Assembly (NCBI GenBank): GCA_013420905.1
Contig: JAAXNY010000001.1
Location: 3,100,001 to 3,164,000, forward strand
Direction: 5' to 3'
Origin: Collybia mongolica
Taxonomy: Eukaryota > Basidiomycota > Agaricomycetes > Agaricales > Clitocybaceae
Length of the DNA: 64,000 nt
Shown here: positions 21,728-34,730 of the stretch, in pieces
Layout of the letters: each line of letters starts with the position of its first letter
How positions within the stretch are numbered: position 1 is the stretch's first letter
Translations under genes and position numbers: made by a program
The notes under the pieces: model-generated
The model's input: the letters and a program-made list of their open reading frames with translations, nothing else
What the model was told of the DNA's origin: nothing
Databases searched by the model: none

Positions 21728-22799
21728 GTTTCCATAGAGAAGATTTCGGGCCTGGGGTTATCCTAGTGATGCAGAAGTTTTTCGAATTGTGGAGATACTG
21801 TCCTACGGCCGACAAGTATCAAGAATTCTTCTATTTTCTCTCCCACTTATCTTGAACCTTTTTTTCTTTTCATCCAATCCGTAGTGCACACCTAATTCTC
21901 CTACTCAAATCCACTTGTATTTGATCTAGTATTCTCATCTATCCATTTGACCATGGGCTGCCTAGTTATCACGAAGCCAAACCCATCAGTGATGGTGGAG
22001 GCTCAGCGCACATGATTCGAAGGTGAGCTGATTCACCTGGAATTATTGGAAAATAAGGTATATCCCGCCGCAGCCAACTATTCGAAGGGTGAATTGTAAT
22101 TGACCGGGACGGATGGATTGCTGGTCAATTCGCAGTGAGGCCCCCTGGCGATTGCTCAAAACTGTATTGTGACCGATAAAAGTACCACCACTCTTCAACG
22201 TTCAATTGAAAAACTACCCCAGACCTCGAGTTATGTTAAGTTCCGGGTATCTAAGTAGTCACACGAATTCAAGGATATGGCTATTTTTTGGATTCTGGAT
22301 AAATTCGAATTGCTGAATGAATCGAGGAATATCTGAACCTTTAATTAAACTTCTTTTCAGCACGACATTCATGGTTCGGATAGTGGTTTTCACGGTCATA
22401 AAGGTATGTTAGTGAAAAATGCAAACCTAGAAACCCAAAACAAGATCCATTTTCTTTGTGCACTCCATGAGCTCGGGTGCAAATTCCGGCCCGAAACCGA
22501 TTTCCGAACTTGCTTCGAGACCCCACGAATCCACCATTTCAACTGTATTTAAATGATATCAGGGGTGAGCTCTGGCCTCACATGGCCCTTTTATCGTCGT
22601 CGTCAAGAAGTTAACCACGGGCCTCGCAACAAGGACAGTCTCATATATGCGACATCACGTCAGGTACTTGTATGCCCAGTATCCGTCCAATCAATTTAAG
22701 CAGACTAACGCGAAGAATCTTGGATGTCGAAGACAGTACCCACCCCCTTCTTTAACGATCAGCTTCATTCAGAACCCTCCCCTATACTCCATCGTTCTA
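21728..22799. other. intergenic, no gene recognised
   Basis: About 1.07 kb after the copper-fist gene. It holds that gene's 3' end and no open frame with similarity. Small frames at 22341-22526 (-) and 22647-22853 (+) are unsupported, except that the last part of the latter leads into the FunK1 relic. Confidence 0.4.
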
Positions 22800-23238
22800 T
22801 TGCCTGGCCTCGACTTTTTCAAGGCTTGGATGGACTGTTATCGAGGCAAGTAAACTCCGATCGCACCAAAGTTGCTAAACCCCATCGACCAACGACCCAT
22901 TAGCCCACTCTTTATATTGGGCATGTGGTAGTGACCTTGGGATCGCCAGGCTACGGGATTTCATGTGGGACCCGGTCACTGAATGTGGAGTCGTAAATAA
23001 TTTTGACATTCAATTTTCGGCCAATTCGTCCATTGACAAGTCCCAAGCCTATGTCCAACCTGGTGACTTGATGTTGTCTGAGCTCTTGGACTGTAAAGAG
23101 TTCTGTAAATGGAGAAGCAGGCGTGTATATCTCGATCGTATTGAGCCGTATGTGTGGATCCTAGCAGAGTTGTGTTTGGGGGATGGTGGGCTGGAACTGA
23201 GGCCTGAACCGCCTTCTGCGCTACCAACCGACGAATGA
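22800..23238 (+). pseudogene. FunK1-type fungal protein kinase relic
   Basis: The piece reading LDFFKAWMDCYR (about 22806-22842) is followed by a GC-AG-like intron (GCAAGT ... TTAG, about 22846-22904). Then come LYWACGSDLG, FMWDPVTECGVVNNFDI and, near the end, RIEPYVWILAEL. This order matches the C-lobe of FunK1 kinases (FLKAWLDC ... HGDIS.NNLM.DP.T..GVLNDFDLA ... LYRHDLESFxWIL). The catalytic HGD has become LGI and the DFD Asp is replaced by Asn, and the N-lobe is missing. It looks like a decayed fragment of this agaric-expanded family. Exact borders are uncertain. Confidence 0.6.
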
Positions 23239-23518
23239 CGACGGCGCGCAAAGCAAAGAGACAAGGGTTATGCAGTTAATTATTGGGCAACTCGAATGAC
23301 TGAATATGAATACATAGAGATCTCTTCGCGAGGGTGTCCTGATGATCATGCGAGGCTCACCTCAGATCCGACATCTGCCTTCGTATATGACATCACAAAG
23401 TCATGATCACAAGACTATATGTATTAGTCATGAGTTCAAAGATAAAAATAGACCAGGACTCGTTTCTTGCGCACACATCAATCTGCCTTGTGACTATGGT
23501 CTTTTGTACTCAATCAGC

Positions 23519-25016
23519 ATGCAGAATAATCCTTCCCCGAAGAAAAGTCTCCCTGGAAAGTCAAAGTGTGCCCAAGGGAAACAGGAAGAAAAGTCGCTAA
23601 ATGGTACTCTTCATTCTTCTCCCAGTCTGCTGAGTCCAGTTTGGCTTATCCCCTCATCGGGCTTAGCTCCTCACGAGGCGTGCTCCTCCTTGCGGGAAAC
23701 TCCTGCCAAAGAAGATAGAAGTGAGTCAAAAACTTGTCATACTAACAGGCGAACCTTAGCAAGACGCTTGAGAAATATAGATTCTGTTGGCTATGTCGTT
23801 CGAGATCTGAATTTTGCAGAGTTTATCCCGGGAATCGTGGACTATCCAGAGAAATCATTCGTGTTCATCTCAGTCCCTACCGTTTCCAAAGCATCCGCAA
23901 CCCCGTCGGATCCTCCTGAAGAGAGGTCTGAATGCATTCTTAGAGGTGCAGTTAGCAAACAAAGTGTTTTTTCCGCCCAGGGATTCCCCTCTGTTGTCCC
24001 AAAACCTATACGGACGTGTCATCTAGTTAAAGCGACTGCCACGATGGGACTTGGAATGTTCGCAAACCGTGATATCAAGATGGGTGACCTCATAATCGCT
24101 GAGCGGCCACTCATGGTCACTCCTGGTGCAGTTGATCTAAATATTCATTACTTTGGCACCACTTCAAACGAACGAAAACGGCAGATCGTGCTTTTGGAAT
24201 GGGAAACAGTCCTGAATAGGTGTTTCCAACGCCTCTCGGAGGAAGACAGGGCTACTTTTTTGACTTTGAACAATATCAACAATGACGACACTGGTCCGAT
24301 CCTTGGCGTCATCAGAACCAACGGATTTGTTGTCACACTGGGAGAAGGGTTTTTTAAAGACTATAGCGCCGTGTGTAGGGATCTGTCCCGCGTCAATCAT
24401 AGGTGCGTTTCTCGTTTGCCTCGCGGAGACCGATTGTTGACTCCCCTCGAATATTGACAGTTGTATGCCGAATGCTGCAGTAAAGTTCTCATTGTCGTCG
24501 TTCTCCTTCCAACTCCGTGCCACATCCGACATACGGAAGGACGAGCAAATTTGCATATCATATTGTTCCATCAATCTGCCATCCGCAGAACGGCAAGAGA
24601 AGCTGGCTGCGTACGGGTTCCAATGCACATGCCCAGCCTGCATTAGCTCTACATCCGACCGCCTTCGTCTAAAAATTTTATCCAGCATTGACAAACTTTC
24701 CGATGCATATTCTGCGTGGGTCCGTAACCCCTCGCTCCCAGATGACCATGTCATCAAGCCGAGTTTGTTGTGGTTGTCGATAATAGAAAAGGAAGGCATG
24801 TCGTCATCACACGCATACGAGCACCACCTGCAAGCAGTAATGAGGGCGTACTCGGCACTAGGAGACATGGACAACACGCTCAAATACGCCAAGATATCTG
24901 CCCAATGGAACCTCGCAGTCATGGGAAATGAAGATTTGGGGAAAGATTTACTCAATCCTGTACTTCATCGTGGGAGTTCGTATTGGAGGGCCCGTTTCCC
25001 AGTTTCCAAGTCTTGA
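23519..25016 (+). CDS. SET-domain protein (SMYD/Set5-like)
   Basis: Exons 23519-24402 and 24461-25016 join in frame (479 residues). The open frame reaches back to 23342 with another ATG, so the N-terminus is uncertain. A 39-base in-frame intron (23721-23759: GTGAGT, ACTAAC, TTAG) is also possible. The SET core is split: GLGMFANRDIKMGDLIIAERPLMV near the start, SRVNHSCMPNAAVKF made by the 58-bp intron junction (NHSC is the SAM/substrate-binding signature), then DEQICISYC. A post-SET Cys pair follows in YGFQCTCPAC, then a helical tail. The family methylates lysines in histones or other proteins. Substrate and location cannot be read from the sequence. Confidence 0.8.
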
Positions 25017-27361
25017 GTTTTTGCATCTTGGGCTAGGTATCGTCAGTGATATATGATGTTTTATACACGAGATCCCGCTCATGGGAATAATCAAGCATAA
25101 ACATCTCACCTTCACAAGATGGACTAACCGTCGTTGTGACCTCGGTCTACCCGTCCACGTGGTTACCCTTACCCCATGTGGCAGAGAATACATATTGATA
25201 TCTGCAGGGCCTGTGCCTGAACCGCCCATACTAGTTCCAACACTTATGTATGTATTATAGCAGAGTCTAACTTTCACAACTCCTCCTCCTCCTGAATATA
25301 AATCCATCTTTTAAACTCCCGAGGTAAACATAGTTTATCCCGGTTTTATTATCCAAAATTCAAACACCAACATTTGTGTCAGCTTCCTGCAGTGCACAAG
25401 TGATAACGTCTGGTTCACATTTGGCATAACACTGACCCTTCGCAACGCACATGGGAATGTTTCATGCCGGCCTAGTCTCCTGTAAGCAGGCAACCAGTGT
25501 TATGGATATTTATTTGTGCTCACATTTTCAGTTCTCAGCGTTTCATGGTTGAACACCAATCTGACATTGAGTACAGAGACGCTAGGTTCATGTTAAAACT
25601 TGATGATACTCCTTGTACTGTCACTGACTTTCTATTTAAATGTTTTTCTTTTCAACAATGATATGTGCCCGCGGCCAATGTCAAACTGTGAATGCCGGAC
25701 ACCGCCATAAATAACCTCCTGATGATGCAACCCTCGTATGTTCCTGTATGGAGATCCCAGGCTCAGTCGAAACACCTGTCAGATTCCCCTTGCACCCTGC
25801 CCCAGAGCAGGCATCTCTGAACCCTGATTGAGGGCCTTAAACGCAAACCAGGAATTAGGCGATTGCTCATTGGACGCAGGGAGCTTGCAACCTACACATT
25901 GGTGTTCAGACTTGAAGCTATACTAGCTATACTCAACTGTGATGTTGATCTCGGAGCGGCGATGACAATCATCTAGACGTGGATAATGTTTTTTCCCTTC
26001 GATACCCGCGGAGAACATCACGACCTAGATCGTGATTCGCGAAAATAACAGTGGACAACTTTATACCCTGCGAACCTGAAGGAGATCCGATTGGACTGGA
26101 CGCGCCTTCATGATAAGGCCATGAAAATTGGATTTAAACATTTTCCTTTGGTCAAGAAATTAACCACACATAAGCCTCAAGAATTTCTTAATGAACTGAA
26201 CGAACGGCATTTTAGTGCAACCAACACACGGAAGCCCTTTTGATCTCGACCTTCACCGCTAGCATTATTACTTTCGCCAAGAATTTTCCCAGTCGCTTGC
26301 TTGTTCTGTTGACCCTTATCTTGTGCTACATCTTGTGCTACTTTTCTACCCGCGGCACATCCGCTCGACTGTAGCATCTAGACTCAAAATCAGAACCCAT
26401 TCGAGCGTGAGGTGAACCTCACCGTATCTGTTTGGACTCTGGGGACGGTATAGTATCATCGGATGTATATACACCTTTGTTAGGAACCCCGGAAAGCTCG
26501 GCAGTTGAACTTGGATTTGATGCGACGCTCTGGATTCACTATCCCTTCGATTATAGAGCCGTCTTTGGGATCCTCTGCAGTTACGAGAAGCTGAAAGCGG
26601 CATCGCAAGACATCAGCGAATGCTACTGTTCGGCAATGAGAGACTAAGATACAGTAGGGTGCTTTGCTTTCGGGCTCATGATGGATAGTCAGTCCGGATA
26701 TTTGCTTGTCACTGTTCGGCACTCGTAGCATGATCCTGCAGGGTTGTGATAGCCTGTAACTGATGTTCACGGATGCGCACCGGGAGACATAGAAGGAGGC
26801 AACCTTAGCATCTGGCACAAACACAAATCGGGAAAGCTTGAAAAGGGATCTGTTTTGGCACTGAAACTCCACCACGGGTACAATCAACCCGTTGGGATGG
26901 TCTGTCGGTTTTAGCGCTCGGCGCTCAAATCACCTTGGCTAGCGGACTCATAAGTTCAAGATTTCTGTGGAGGCTGGGCAAAATGACATTTTAATCACCG
27001 GACCTGAGTTGACAAGCCTTTACGCCGGATTGCCGGCACGGACGCTCACGGCATTCTTTGCATTTAGCGGCCGACTACACTACTTTTGAATGCCGCTTGT
27101 CCATCATCCAGCTCATCGAAACGGCAATACGGGCGAATCACATACTTATGGGTCAACTCTTGGTTAATCCGTGACGCTGATGGCCTTCCTATTAATATGG
27201 ACGGTACATGAGGAGGTAATGAGACAGATTCGATCTCGCCGTTCTTCTTCCTTTCCTTTCGGATACCCCCTTGGTAGCTTGCTGTTTGACGTTTCTGTCA
27301 GATATATAAACCTGGAGACTCGGCGAGGCCATCACTCTCCGCTCCGAGCTCTCAAGCTACC
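25017..27361. other. long intergenic stretch without a recognised gene
   Basis: About 2.3 kb between the SET gene and the MFS transporter. Open frames at 26480-26887 (-) and 26432-26647 (+) overlap each other and have no family similarity or plausible splice structure. No repeats or mobile-element ends were recognised. The right end holds the transporter promoter. Confidence 0.4.
27303..27310 (+). promoter_or_regulatory. TATA box of the MFS transporter gene
   Basis: TATATAAA lies 52 bases before the ATG at 27362, a spacing that fits a fungal core promoter with a short 5' leader. Confidence 0.55.
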
Positions 27362-29297
27362 ATGTCCGTGGACAGCCAATCGTCTACCGTCCACGTAGAA
27401 ACTTCAGCCTCGCCCCCATTCACGCAGAAATCAATCGACAAGGAGGAGTCTGGCGAGCAGACACAAGATGAGCCCATAGCCTATTTAGTCTCGGACGGAG
27501 GACTTGACGCATGGATGACCGTGGCAGGAACGTGAGTGGTCCTTTGGTGATATACCTCCAATGTTGACATCTATCAGTTGGTTGATACAGTTTTGCACCT
27601 ATGGGTAGGTGACTTTTTTTGCCGGAAATATCTCAAACATCTCACATTTATCCAGGTATATATCTGCGTTCGGTGCATACCAAGATTTCTACACCCGCGA
27701 GTTTTTGAAAAACAAAACTCCTTCGGATATTAGGTATTCCCCTCCCAGGTCTTGGGAATGGACCTTAATTAACTCAATCGAAAAACAAAAGCTGGGTTGG
27801 CAGCTTCCAACTTTTCATGCAGTATGCACCTGGGGTACTCGTCGGAAGAGCTTTTGATGCGGGATACTTGTAAGTCATTCAGTAACCGTATTCTCGCTTC
27901 AGTCTGAATCTGAGAACACTCAGTCGCTACATGATCGCAGCGGGATCGATCCTACAAGTGTCCTCCATGTTTATGTTATCCCTCACCCATAGAGGTCAAT
28001 ATTACCAGGTTTTTTCAACGACCTGTTCATCCTGGGTTGACATTTATATCCTTTTACAGGTTTTTCTTGCTCAAGCAGTCGGGATGGGGTTGGGTCAATC
28101 ACTTCTTTTCCTGCCGTCTATCACCATTATTGGCCATCACTTTAAACGTCGTAGGGCACTTGCCACTGGGATCGCTCTTTCAGTAAGTCCGTTGTTCATG
28201 TTGCACCATCGTCAGGGAAGATATATGAAAGTTTAGGGGGCATCTGTGGGTGGGATAATATGGCCAATAATGCTAAACCAACTTAGGGATCGAACATCTT
28301 TTGCCAACGGAATACGTGCTACAGGCGCGGTTGCAGGATTTTTTTTACTCGTCGCAAACGTCATCACGAAACCAAGGCCATCCATAAATACACGAACTCT
28401 TCAGCAGTCGGTTGAATCAGCTAAACCAAGTTTCAGAGTTATATTTGGCGACAGTGCATATCTCATTTCCATCGGTGCAGCATTTTGCATTAGTTTGGGG
28501 CTCTTTTTCCCGTGTAGGTTCTTGTTTGACTTCTGACTCCCAATTCAACAATTTACCCCAGACTTTTACCTCCAACTATATGCTGTTGAGAAAGGAATAG
28601 CCAAAGAGCTGGCCTTCTATGTTGTAAGTGGGTCACTTGGCAGATAGCGAAAGGGGCTGACATCGGGTCAGGTAACTATCCTGAATGCTGGAAGTTTTTT
28701 CGGGCGCCTTCTTCCAAACTTCATCGCAGACCGAATTGGACCGTACAACATGCTCATACCGTGTTTATTAATATCATCAATCCTCGCATTTAGCATTTTT
28801 GGGATACATACGTTTGCGGGTGTTGCTATTTTTAGCTTCCTCTATGGCTTTTGGTCGGGGTCATGTTGGTCCGCACGCCACTCATTCCGAATAAATGCTG
28901 ACACAAATCTGTAGATGTCTCATTAATCCCCTCTTTGTTAGCCCAACTATGTACCCATCCTGGCGAACATGGGTATGTCATGTCATTATTAATCAATCCA
29001 GCACATCTTGAGAGTTGCCTACTCTTAGGACGCGAATGGGCATAGCTTTTTCGCTTGTAGCCGTAGCCTTGCTCACTGGTTCGCCTATTGAGGGGGTGTT
29101 GATCAAAACTGGTGGTACCGAGTACACTTGGCCCAAGTCAGTTATCTTTTGTGGGGTACGTACCTGCTAAGTCATAGGATATCTGTTAGTAACTGAAGGG
29201 TCGTTATGCACAGATAATGGTCTTGTTCGGCGCTATACTTATGGTGTTATCAAGACATATTTTTGTAAGGCGGAAGGGTGGGGGATCTCGTGTATGA
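27362..29297 (+). CDS. MFS transporter, monocarboxylate-transporter (MCT/Mch) type
   Basis: Twelve exons: 27362-27531, 27578-27604, 27656-27733, 27792-27869, 27924-28008, 28060-28182, 28237-28513, 28562-28623, 28672-28864, 28915-28972, 29029-29155 and 29214-29297, 453 residues. All eleven introns are GT-AG and 46-58 bp. The start of the membrane part (DGGLDAWMTVAGTWLIQFCTYG...FGAYQDFY), SWVGSFQLF, RYMIAAGSIL, FKRRRALATGIALSGASVGGIIWP and GSFFGRLLPNFIADRIGPYN are the hallmarks of the fungal MCT family, with 12 expected membrane segments. It sits in the plasma membrane or an organelle membrane and is presumed to carry a monocarboxylate or similar small acid. The substrate is unknown, as true proton-linked lactate transport is unproven for most fungal members. 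The gene is intact despite its dense introns. Confidence 0.85.
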
Positions 29298-29690
29298 CAT
29301 AATAGCTAATGTCGGAGAGCCATTGGACTCACAGGTCGAGATTAACTCCAATAATTCAAAATAATATGTGTATCTTATACCAAAGAATATTGTACATGTT
29401 TCAGAAATTTCTGATTGGGATTTGCGTCCTTAGTTGCTGGAATGATAAGCGCATGGGGTAGCAGCCATTCTGGTTTTACCTTAGTTGTTTTAGCACAAAG
29501 AGCTCCAACCCGCAATCTTAGTGATGGCAATACAAGATGTATATCATTCAAACATTATTTAAAGTTAGACTTGCAGCGTGATTTATTTACATGACATTTA
29601 TAAAAATATATTAAGTACCATGCGGTACCATGGACCCCAGGTGATTATAAAATTTTCCAACTATCCGAATAAAATTTGACACTGTTCCAA
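29298..29690. other. intergenic, transporter 3' side and HIS2 promoter
   Basis: AT-rich 393 bp without an open frame. The right end contains TATAAAA (29646-29652), 39 bases before the HIS2 start. Confidence 0.45.
29646..29652 (+). promoter_or_regulatory. TATA box of the histidinol-phosphatase gene
   Basis: TATAAAA stands about 40 bases upstream of the ATG at 29691 in an AT-rich stretch. Confidence 0.5.
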
Positions 29691-30727
29691 ATGCCGCACA
29701 GCCATCATTCCCACTCTGGCCAGTTTTGCAAGCATGCCGAAGGGCTCCTGGAAGATGTCGTACTTGAAGCTATTCGCCAGGGGTTTGAAGTATATGGGTT
29801 GACGGAGCACGTCCCCAGATATAGGGCTGAGGATCTATATCCGGAGGAGGTATTGATGGCCCCTCGTTTTTTTTGCTGAATTAATCATCTCTCAAGGAAG
29901 GGTTGACCACCTGTGTTCTCGTGAATCAATTTCATCAATTTCTCGATGAAGCCCATCGCCTTAAGGCATTATATGCGCCGAAAATAACCCTCTTAATCGG
30001 CCTGGAAACAGAATTTATAACGGGCACTGACCTCGAACACCTGGACGTTCTGCTCAAGAAAACGGGAGGGCGCGTGGAATATGTCGTTGGTTCCGTTCAC
30101 CACGTCAACGGTGTCCCCATCGACTTCGACATAGCCACCTACTATAAGTCGCTACACAGCCTAGGTCCCTTCAACTCTGAACAGGAAGCTCAAGAAACCT
30201 TCCTGTGTGCTTACTTCGACACACAGTATGAAGTCTTACTGCGCTTTCATCCAGAAATCATCGGTCACCTGGATCTGTGTCGGCTCTACAAGCCTCAATT
30301 ACAACTTTCTGACTACTCTTCCGCTTGGAAAAAGATGGAAAGGAATGTAACATATGCCATTCAATATGGGGCTCTCTTTGAAGTGAACGCCGCTGCCTTT
30401 AGGAAACAATGGGATAGCGCATATCCAGCAAGGGACGTGATCGAGGTGACGCATCTCATCAAGTCCCCACTCTACTGACCCTGACCCGCCTATCAGCTCG
30501 TCTTGAAGCAAGGTGGACGGTTTGCATTGTCAGACGATAGCCATGGACCTCATGGGGTTGGTCTAAATTACCACCGTTTGGCGGGATATCTCCGAGAAAC
30601 AGGGGTGACCGAAATCTGGTACCTACACAAGGCTGACACTCCTAATACTGCTGGGAGAACCATGCAACCTGTCAGACTCGCTGGCAACTGGTGGGACCAT
30701 GGGTTCTGGTGTGGAAGATCCGCTTGA
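29691..30727 (+). CDS. HIS2: histidinol-phosphatase, PHP family
   Basis: Three exons: 29691-29849, 29897-30445 and 30497-30727, 312 residues, introns of 47 and 51 bp. The start MPHSHHSHSGQFCKHA supplies the first PHP metal-binding His cluster. LTEHVPRY, LLIGLETEFI, VEYVVGSVHHVNGVPIDFD, HPEIIGHLDLCR, FEVNAAAFRKQ and FALSDDSHGPHGVG are the remaining PHP motifs in the right order. The enzyme removes phosphate from L-histidinol phosphate, the eighth step of histidine biosynthesis, in the cytosol. The first exon ends LYPEE and rejoins EGL, matching the family exactly. Length is normal. It follows the MFS gene on the same strand but no functional link is evident. Confidence 0.9.
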
Positions 30728-32242
30728 TTTCTGTCTCATACGTTCTACGCAAGTTCGCATTGTTAATGTCCGTAATTTCATTTTGACTTTCAGACATGAA
30801 GTGCTCGTGACGTCTTTCTTGCGCTCCGAATTGTGCTTGACATATTCTGCCATTCCTTGATTTTCCGACAACTGTAATCTCAATTTCGATCAGGTTCTTC
30901 TATTTCCAATCTGTTTCAGCTGCTTCTTTCAAGCTAATGAAGTTCTCCAAGGCCTAAATATGATAAAGTTCTGTTCTAGTGCAGGCTGTACTGCGCATCA
31001 TTGAACCGAAGCCGAATGACATCACCCGACGCAGTCACTGCCAGCTTCACAATAACATGGGCATAGACAGCTAGAATAGACAGTTGGTATTCGGCTCCCA
31101 AATGCGATGTCTGAATGCCCAGGCCACGCACGGCCTTCCGTTCTTCATTGGTTATGCAAGGTAAGATTGCGCCTCGGCCAATCTGTTCGGCTCCCTTCCC
31201 CGCTGATCATATGCACAATTTAGGAGAATTAGACTCACTCATCCATTTTTTTTCACCAAGTCAGAATCTTACCTGTGCTATCCACTCCGCACAACGGACA
31301 GAATGATTGGCTATTACTTCCGTTAGGTACCGTCGTGTTTCGGTGCTTCTGGTTGATGCGCTAGGAGTATGCGTTGATTTCTTTTTTTACCTCTCTAAAC
31401 AACCCTGGCTGTTCATAATCAGTCCTCCATGGTTGAAGTTTTTAGCGTCATCATGGGTCTTTAGATCCAATATCCCATCAGCCAGTAGTTAAAGCTATGC
31501 CTAACCAGGGCTGTTGCGCAAACCTCCACTTCCTTCTAAATTCCCATCCCTCTGCGGTGCTATCCCGACCCCTTTGCTTTTTTCCTTGGGATGGGGTATA
31601 AAACATGTTGGTGTTTTGAAACAAATATTCTACATTCTAGCCCCTTCCCTACTATACGGTAAGTCAGTCATTTTACGAAGTTATACTTACTTATCAATCC
31701 TTCACTTTGCCCCAAGTTAATATGTGCCACCGAGAAGTGCAATATACAAGACATTGCTGTGGACATGATAGTCCTCATTCGGAACATCGCGTGAATAATC
31801 CTGCAAACCCAAACTACTTCAAATGTCTGAAATATCCTTGTTCGCCTTAGATTGACTGTAAATCGCCACGGTGCCGCTATAGTACCTCCCACAATGTCAA
31901 ATGTGCCTCATGTTTGATGACATGCAGACAGTGGTAAGTTGGGATTCATCCACTCTGACCATATATTTACACTCTCATGGCGTAGGCTCCGGCCTGCACA
32001 ATCCGTTGTTACCGCAAGAACTGAAGCATTGTGCTTTCATTGCAGTGCACACAGGCTCTGAGTTCGCGAGCCGTCAATAGCAAACAAACACCCGATGGTT
32101 ACATATAATGTTTTATCTACGAACACACTTTAATTTGCTCCGTAGCACCCATTGTGAATCTTACGCATCCTAGTATTACTCCTCCCGAGTTAGCCATCAC
32201 CAATGATAGATGAACCGTGACAGTGGTTGGGTACCGCCTACC
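30728..32242. other. intergenic, no gene recognised
   Basis: About 1.5 kb between HIS2 and the end of the amidase gene, which are transcribed toward each other. It contains only short unsupported frames. No repeat or mobile-element signature was seen. Confidence 0.4.
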
Positions 32243-34411
32243 TTATCCTCTCAAGACATCGACTAATTGGGTGGTAGGAATAGCTGCCGAGAAAGCCCTC
32301 CTTCCTAGCCTCGTTTTCGTTCTTTGTTCATAGGCATAACCATAGCTGATGAGGTCAAAGTCCGAAAAGGCAGTACCCAAGAAGGATAAGCCAATAGGTA
32401 CTCCTGGTGCCGGGTAAACCGTCTGTGGGCCAGCCTTCTGTACCGTCACATTGTCCGGGAAAAATCCGAGAGGCACTATGATGTGATCTGTTGGTTAAAG
32501 CGGTAGGCAAGTCGACAGAGTTATAGTCACCTGTAATCACTGGGTACCCGGCAATGGCTGGTGCAACGGTCAGTCTACTTTAAGTTGGTCTCGTATATAA
32601 ATAATATGATTACCTGCTGGAGTAGTTGTGAAACCGGGAGCCGGGAGGACCAACGCATCGAGATTGTACATTTTCAAAGCCGCGTCAATTCCTCTAGAGC
32701 CACCGAGTTCATGATCTTCTGAAAGGGCTGCGAAAAATGCCGAATTGAAACCATCTGTAGCCTCAGACGTGATCAACCTATCCACAGAGTCGTCTCTTTT
32801 AGATAGAATGAAGGATATCCAAAGTCCAATATACTCACTCAGATTGATCTTCAAAACCGGAAGGTAGTTCCATTGATGAATGCTCGTTGTTGAACCGAAT
32901 CAGATCTGCGAGGCTTCGTACTCCGGAAGGGTTGGCTTTCAAATTGCGGAACCACGCATTGAGCTCTAGCTGAAAGGGAACAAACTTGAGCCTTTGGGGC
33001 CACCTTCACCTATCATTGGCTTGCGATTCACCTTGAAATCAATGGATAAAACGGTGTTTTCGCTGTTCGACGCAACAATTTCATCCGCAGATGGTAAATC
33101 GGCCGGGTCGACAATAGTCGCGCCAAGATCCTGGATTGTTTGGAGGGCCTTCTCAAAAGCAATGTTGATAAATGGGTCATTTCCTGTGATGCTGTCGTCC
33201 AGGAATACTCGGCGAGGGACACCGATCCTTTTCCCTTGCAACGCGTTTTTCTTGAGCGCTTTGGTGAAGTCAGGGACGTGTTCCGGTTGTGACAGGGTGA
33301 AATTATCGTTGGGGTCCTGTCCCGCAATGATAGATAGAACAATGGCTGCATCAGACATCGATCTAGTCATTGGCCCCACAGTGTCTTGGTGCGAGGAGAT
33401 TGGTATAACTAATAACTAGTTGTCACTATTGTTCATGGAGTAGAATTCATCGAGTTTACCTCCAGCTCGGGATGTTAAGCCAAGGGTAGGCTTAATTCCG
33501 ACGAGATTGTTATTACTGGAAGGACAGACAATACTGCCATCTGTTTCGGTACCAAGCGAGACACTTGTAAGGCCGATAGAGGTGGCGATCCCAGATCCCG
33601 ACGAAGACCCACAAGGATCAGCGTTTGGGAAGTAAGCGTTTGTGGCTTGGCCGCCGCGTCCAGACCAGCCAGATGCTATGTTGCCTCGAAAATGTGCGAA
33701 TTCTGAGAGATTTGCCTTACCTGAGGTGCGGGCGTAGATGAAATTATGGAACCGTGTGAAAATCGGAAAGAGAGTTACCAAGTAAAATCCCTCCTGCCTT
33801 TCGCAATCGTTTAACTACCCCAGCATCATCTGGGACAACGGAACCCAATAGGCTAAATGATCCAGCGGTGGTATTCATTCCTGAACAAGGTTTAATATCT
33901 GTTCCTAGAATGGCAAGCCAATAACGTACCCTCGGATGCTAACGTCCCAATGTTGTCCTATATATCAATCAGTCGAAGAGCATGATGCATAACAAACTGC
34001 CCTACCTTCAGAAGGATTGGGATGCCATGTAAAGCACTTCGTTTGCCTTTGGTCCGGCGTTCATGGTCCAGGGCTGCTGCCTGGGCCAAGGCTGATGGAT
34101 TGAGCTCTATTACAGCACGGAGTTGTGGCCCTCGAAGATTTACTTCTTCGATACGAGCAAAATAAGCCTGGAGAAGGATGAAAGAGATTAGACTTATGAT
34201 GATGACAAAGATGTACCTTGACGAGATCAACGCTTGAGAAGTGGCCTGCGTCAAGACCTGCTTGCAATTCAATGATAGAGGCCTCGTATAAATCGGGATA
34301 GATTGGTTCCTTCGTGCGATGGAGAAAACCATGAGAGGGAAATCCTAGAGCTGATTGAAGGGTCACGAGAGCTAGCAAGAACAAAAAGCATCGTAAGAGT
34401 GTGCGCATCAT
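32243..34411 (-). CDS. secreted amidase (amidase-signature family)
   Basis: Ten exons: 34411-34217, 34167-34006, 33957-33930, 33880-33779, 33720-33460, 33408-33033 (last base 33032), 32969-32839, 32795-32614, 32557-32531 and 32475-32243, 565 residues. All introns are GT-AG (43-62 bp). The N-terminus MMRTLLRCFLFLLALVTLQS is a signal peptide. The amidase-signature triad is visible: Lys in HGIPILLK (about 119), cis-Ser in PCGSSSGSG (about 201-203) and nucleophilic Ser in TETDGSIVCPS (about 224). SGWSGRGGQ and AIAGYPVITVPLGF also fit the family, which hydrolyses amide bonds, often releasing ammonia. The substrate is unknown. It starts 319 bp from the divergent URC4 gene and may share its control region. 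Confidence 0.85.
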
Positions 34412-34730
34412 GTTCTGTCTCGTAGTTTCTGCAGACCTCAGGAAAGAAAGAGGATAGGGTTTGGGGCTTTAACTGTCGGCGACATATTTGCATTGGGCTT
34501 CGAATTGTGAGATCTATACCGTGTATAGGGATAATCTGCCCACGCAAGGTCCGGTACGGAAGACTTTCCACGCAGTCTTCACAGCGACAACTTGAAGTGA
34601 GAAAACTTATTTTAAAACTTATACCCCGTGACTTCAAAATGATTATCGTATCTCAATCTTATCTTATCTGCTTCCGCCCCTTTATCAAAAGCGCGTTTTG
34701 GCGCTTAAGAGCATCCTACTCTTAGCCACC
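34412..34730. promoter_or_regulatory. shared divergent promoter of amidase and URC4
   Basis: The two genes start back to back with 319 bp between their ATGs. A cluster of GATA-factor sites lies on the URC4 side: TTATCG at 34643-34648 and two overlapping TTATCT at 34659-34664 and 34664-34669 (reverse complements CGATAA and AGATAA, matching HGATAR). Such sites bind AreA/Nit2-type nitrogen regulators in fungi. Binding and bidirectional control are inference. Confidence 0.5.

Noticed and set aside
26480..26887. Minus-strand frame of 135 codons
   Set aside because: No similarity, overlapped by a frame on the other strand, no splice context.
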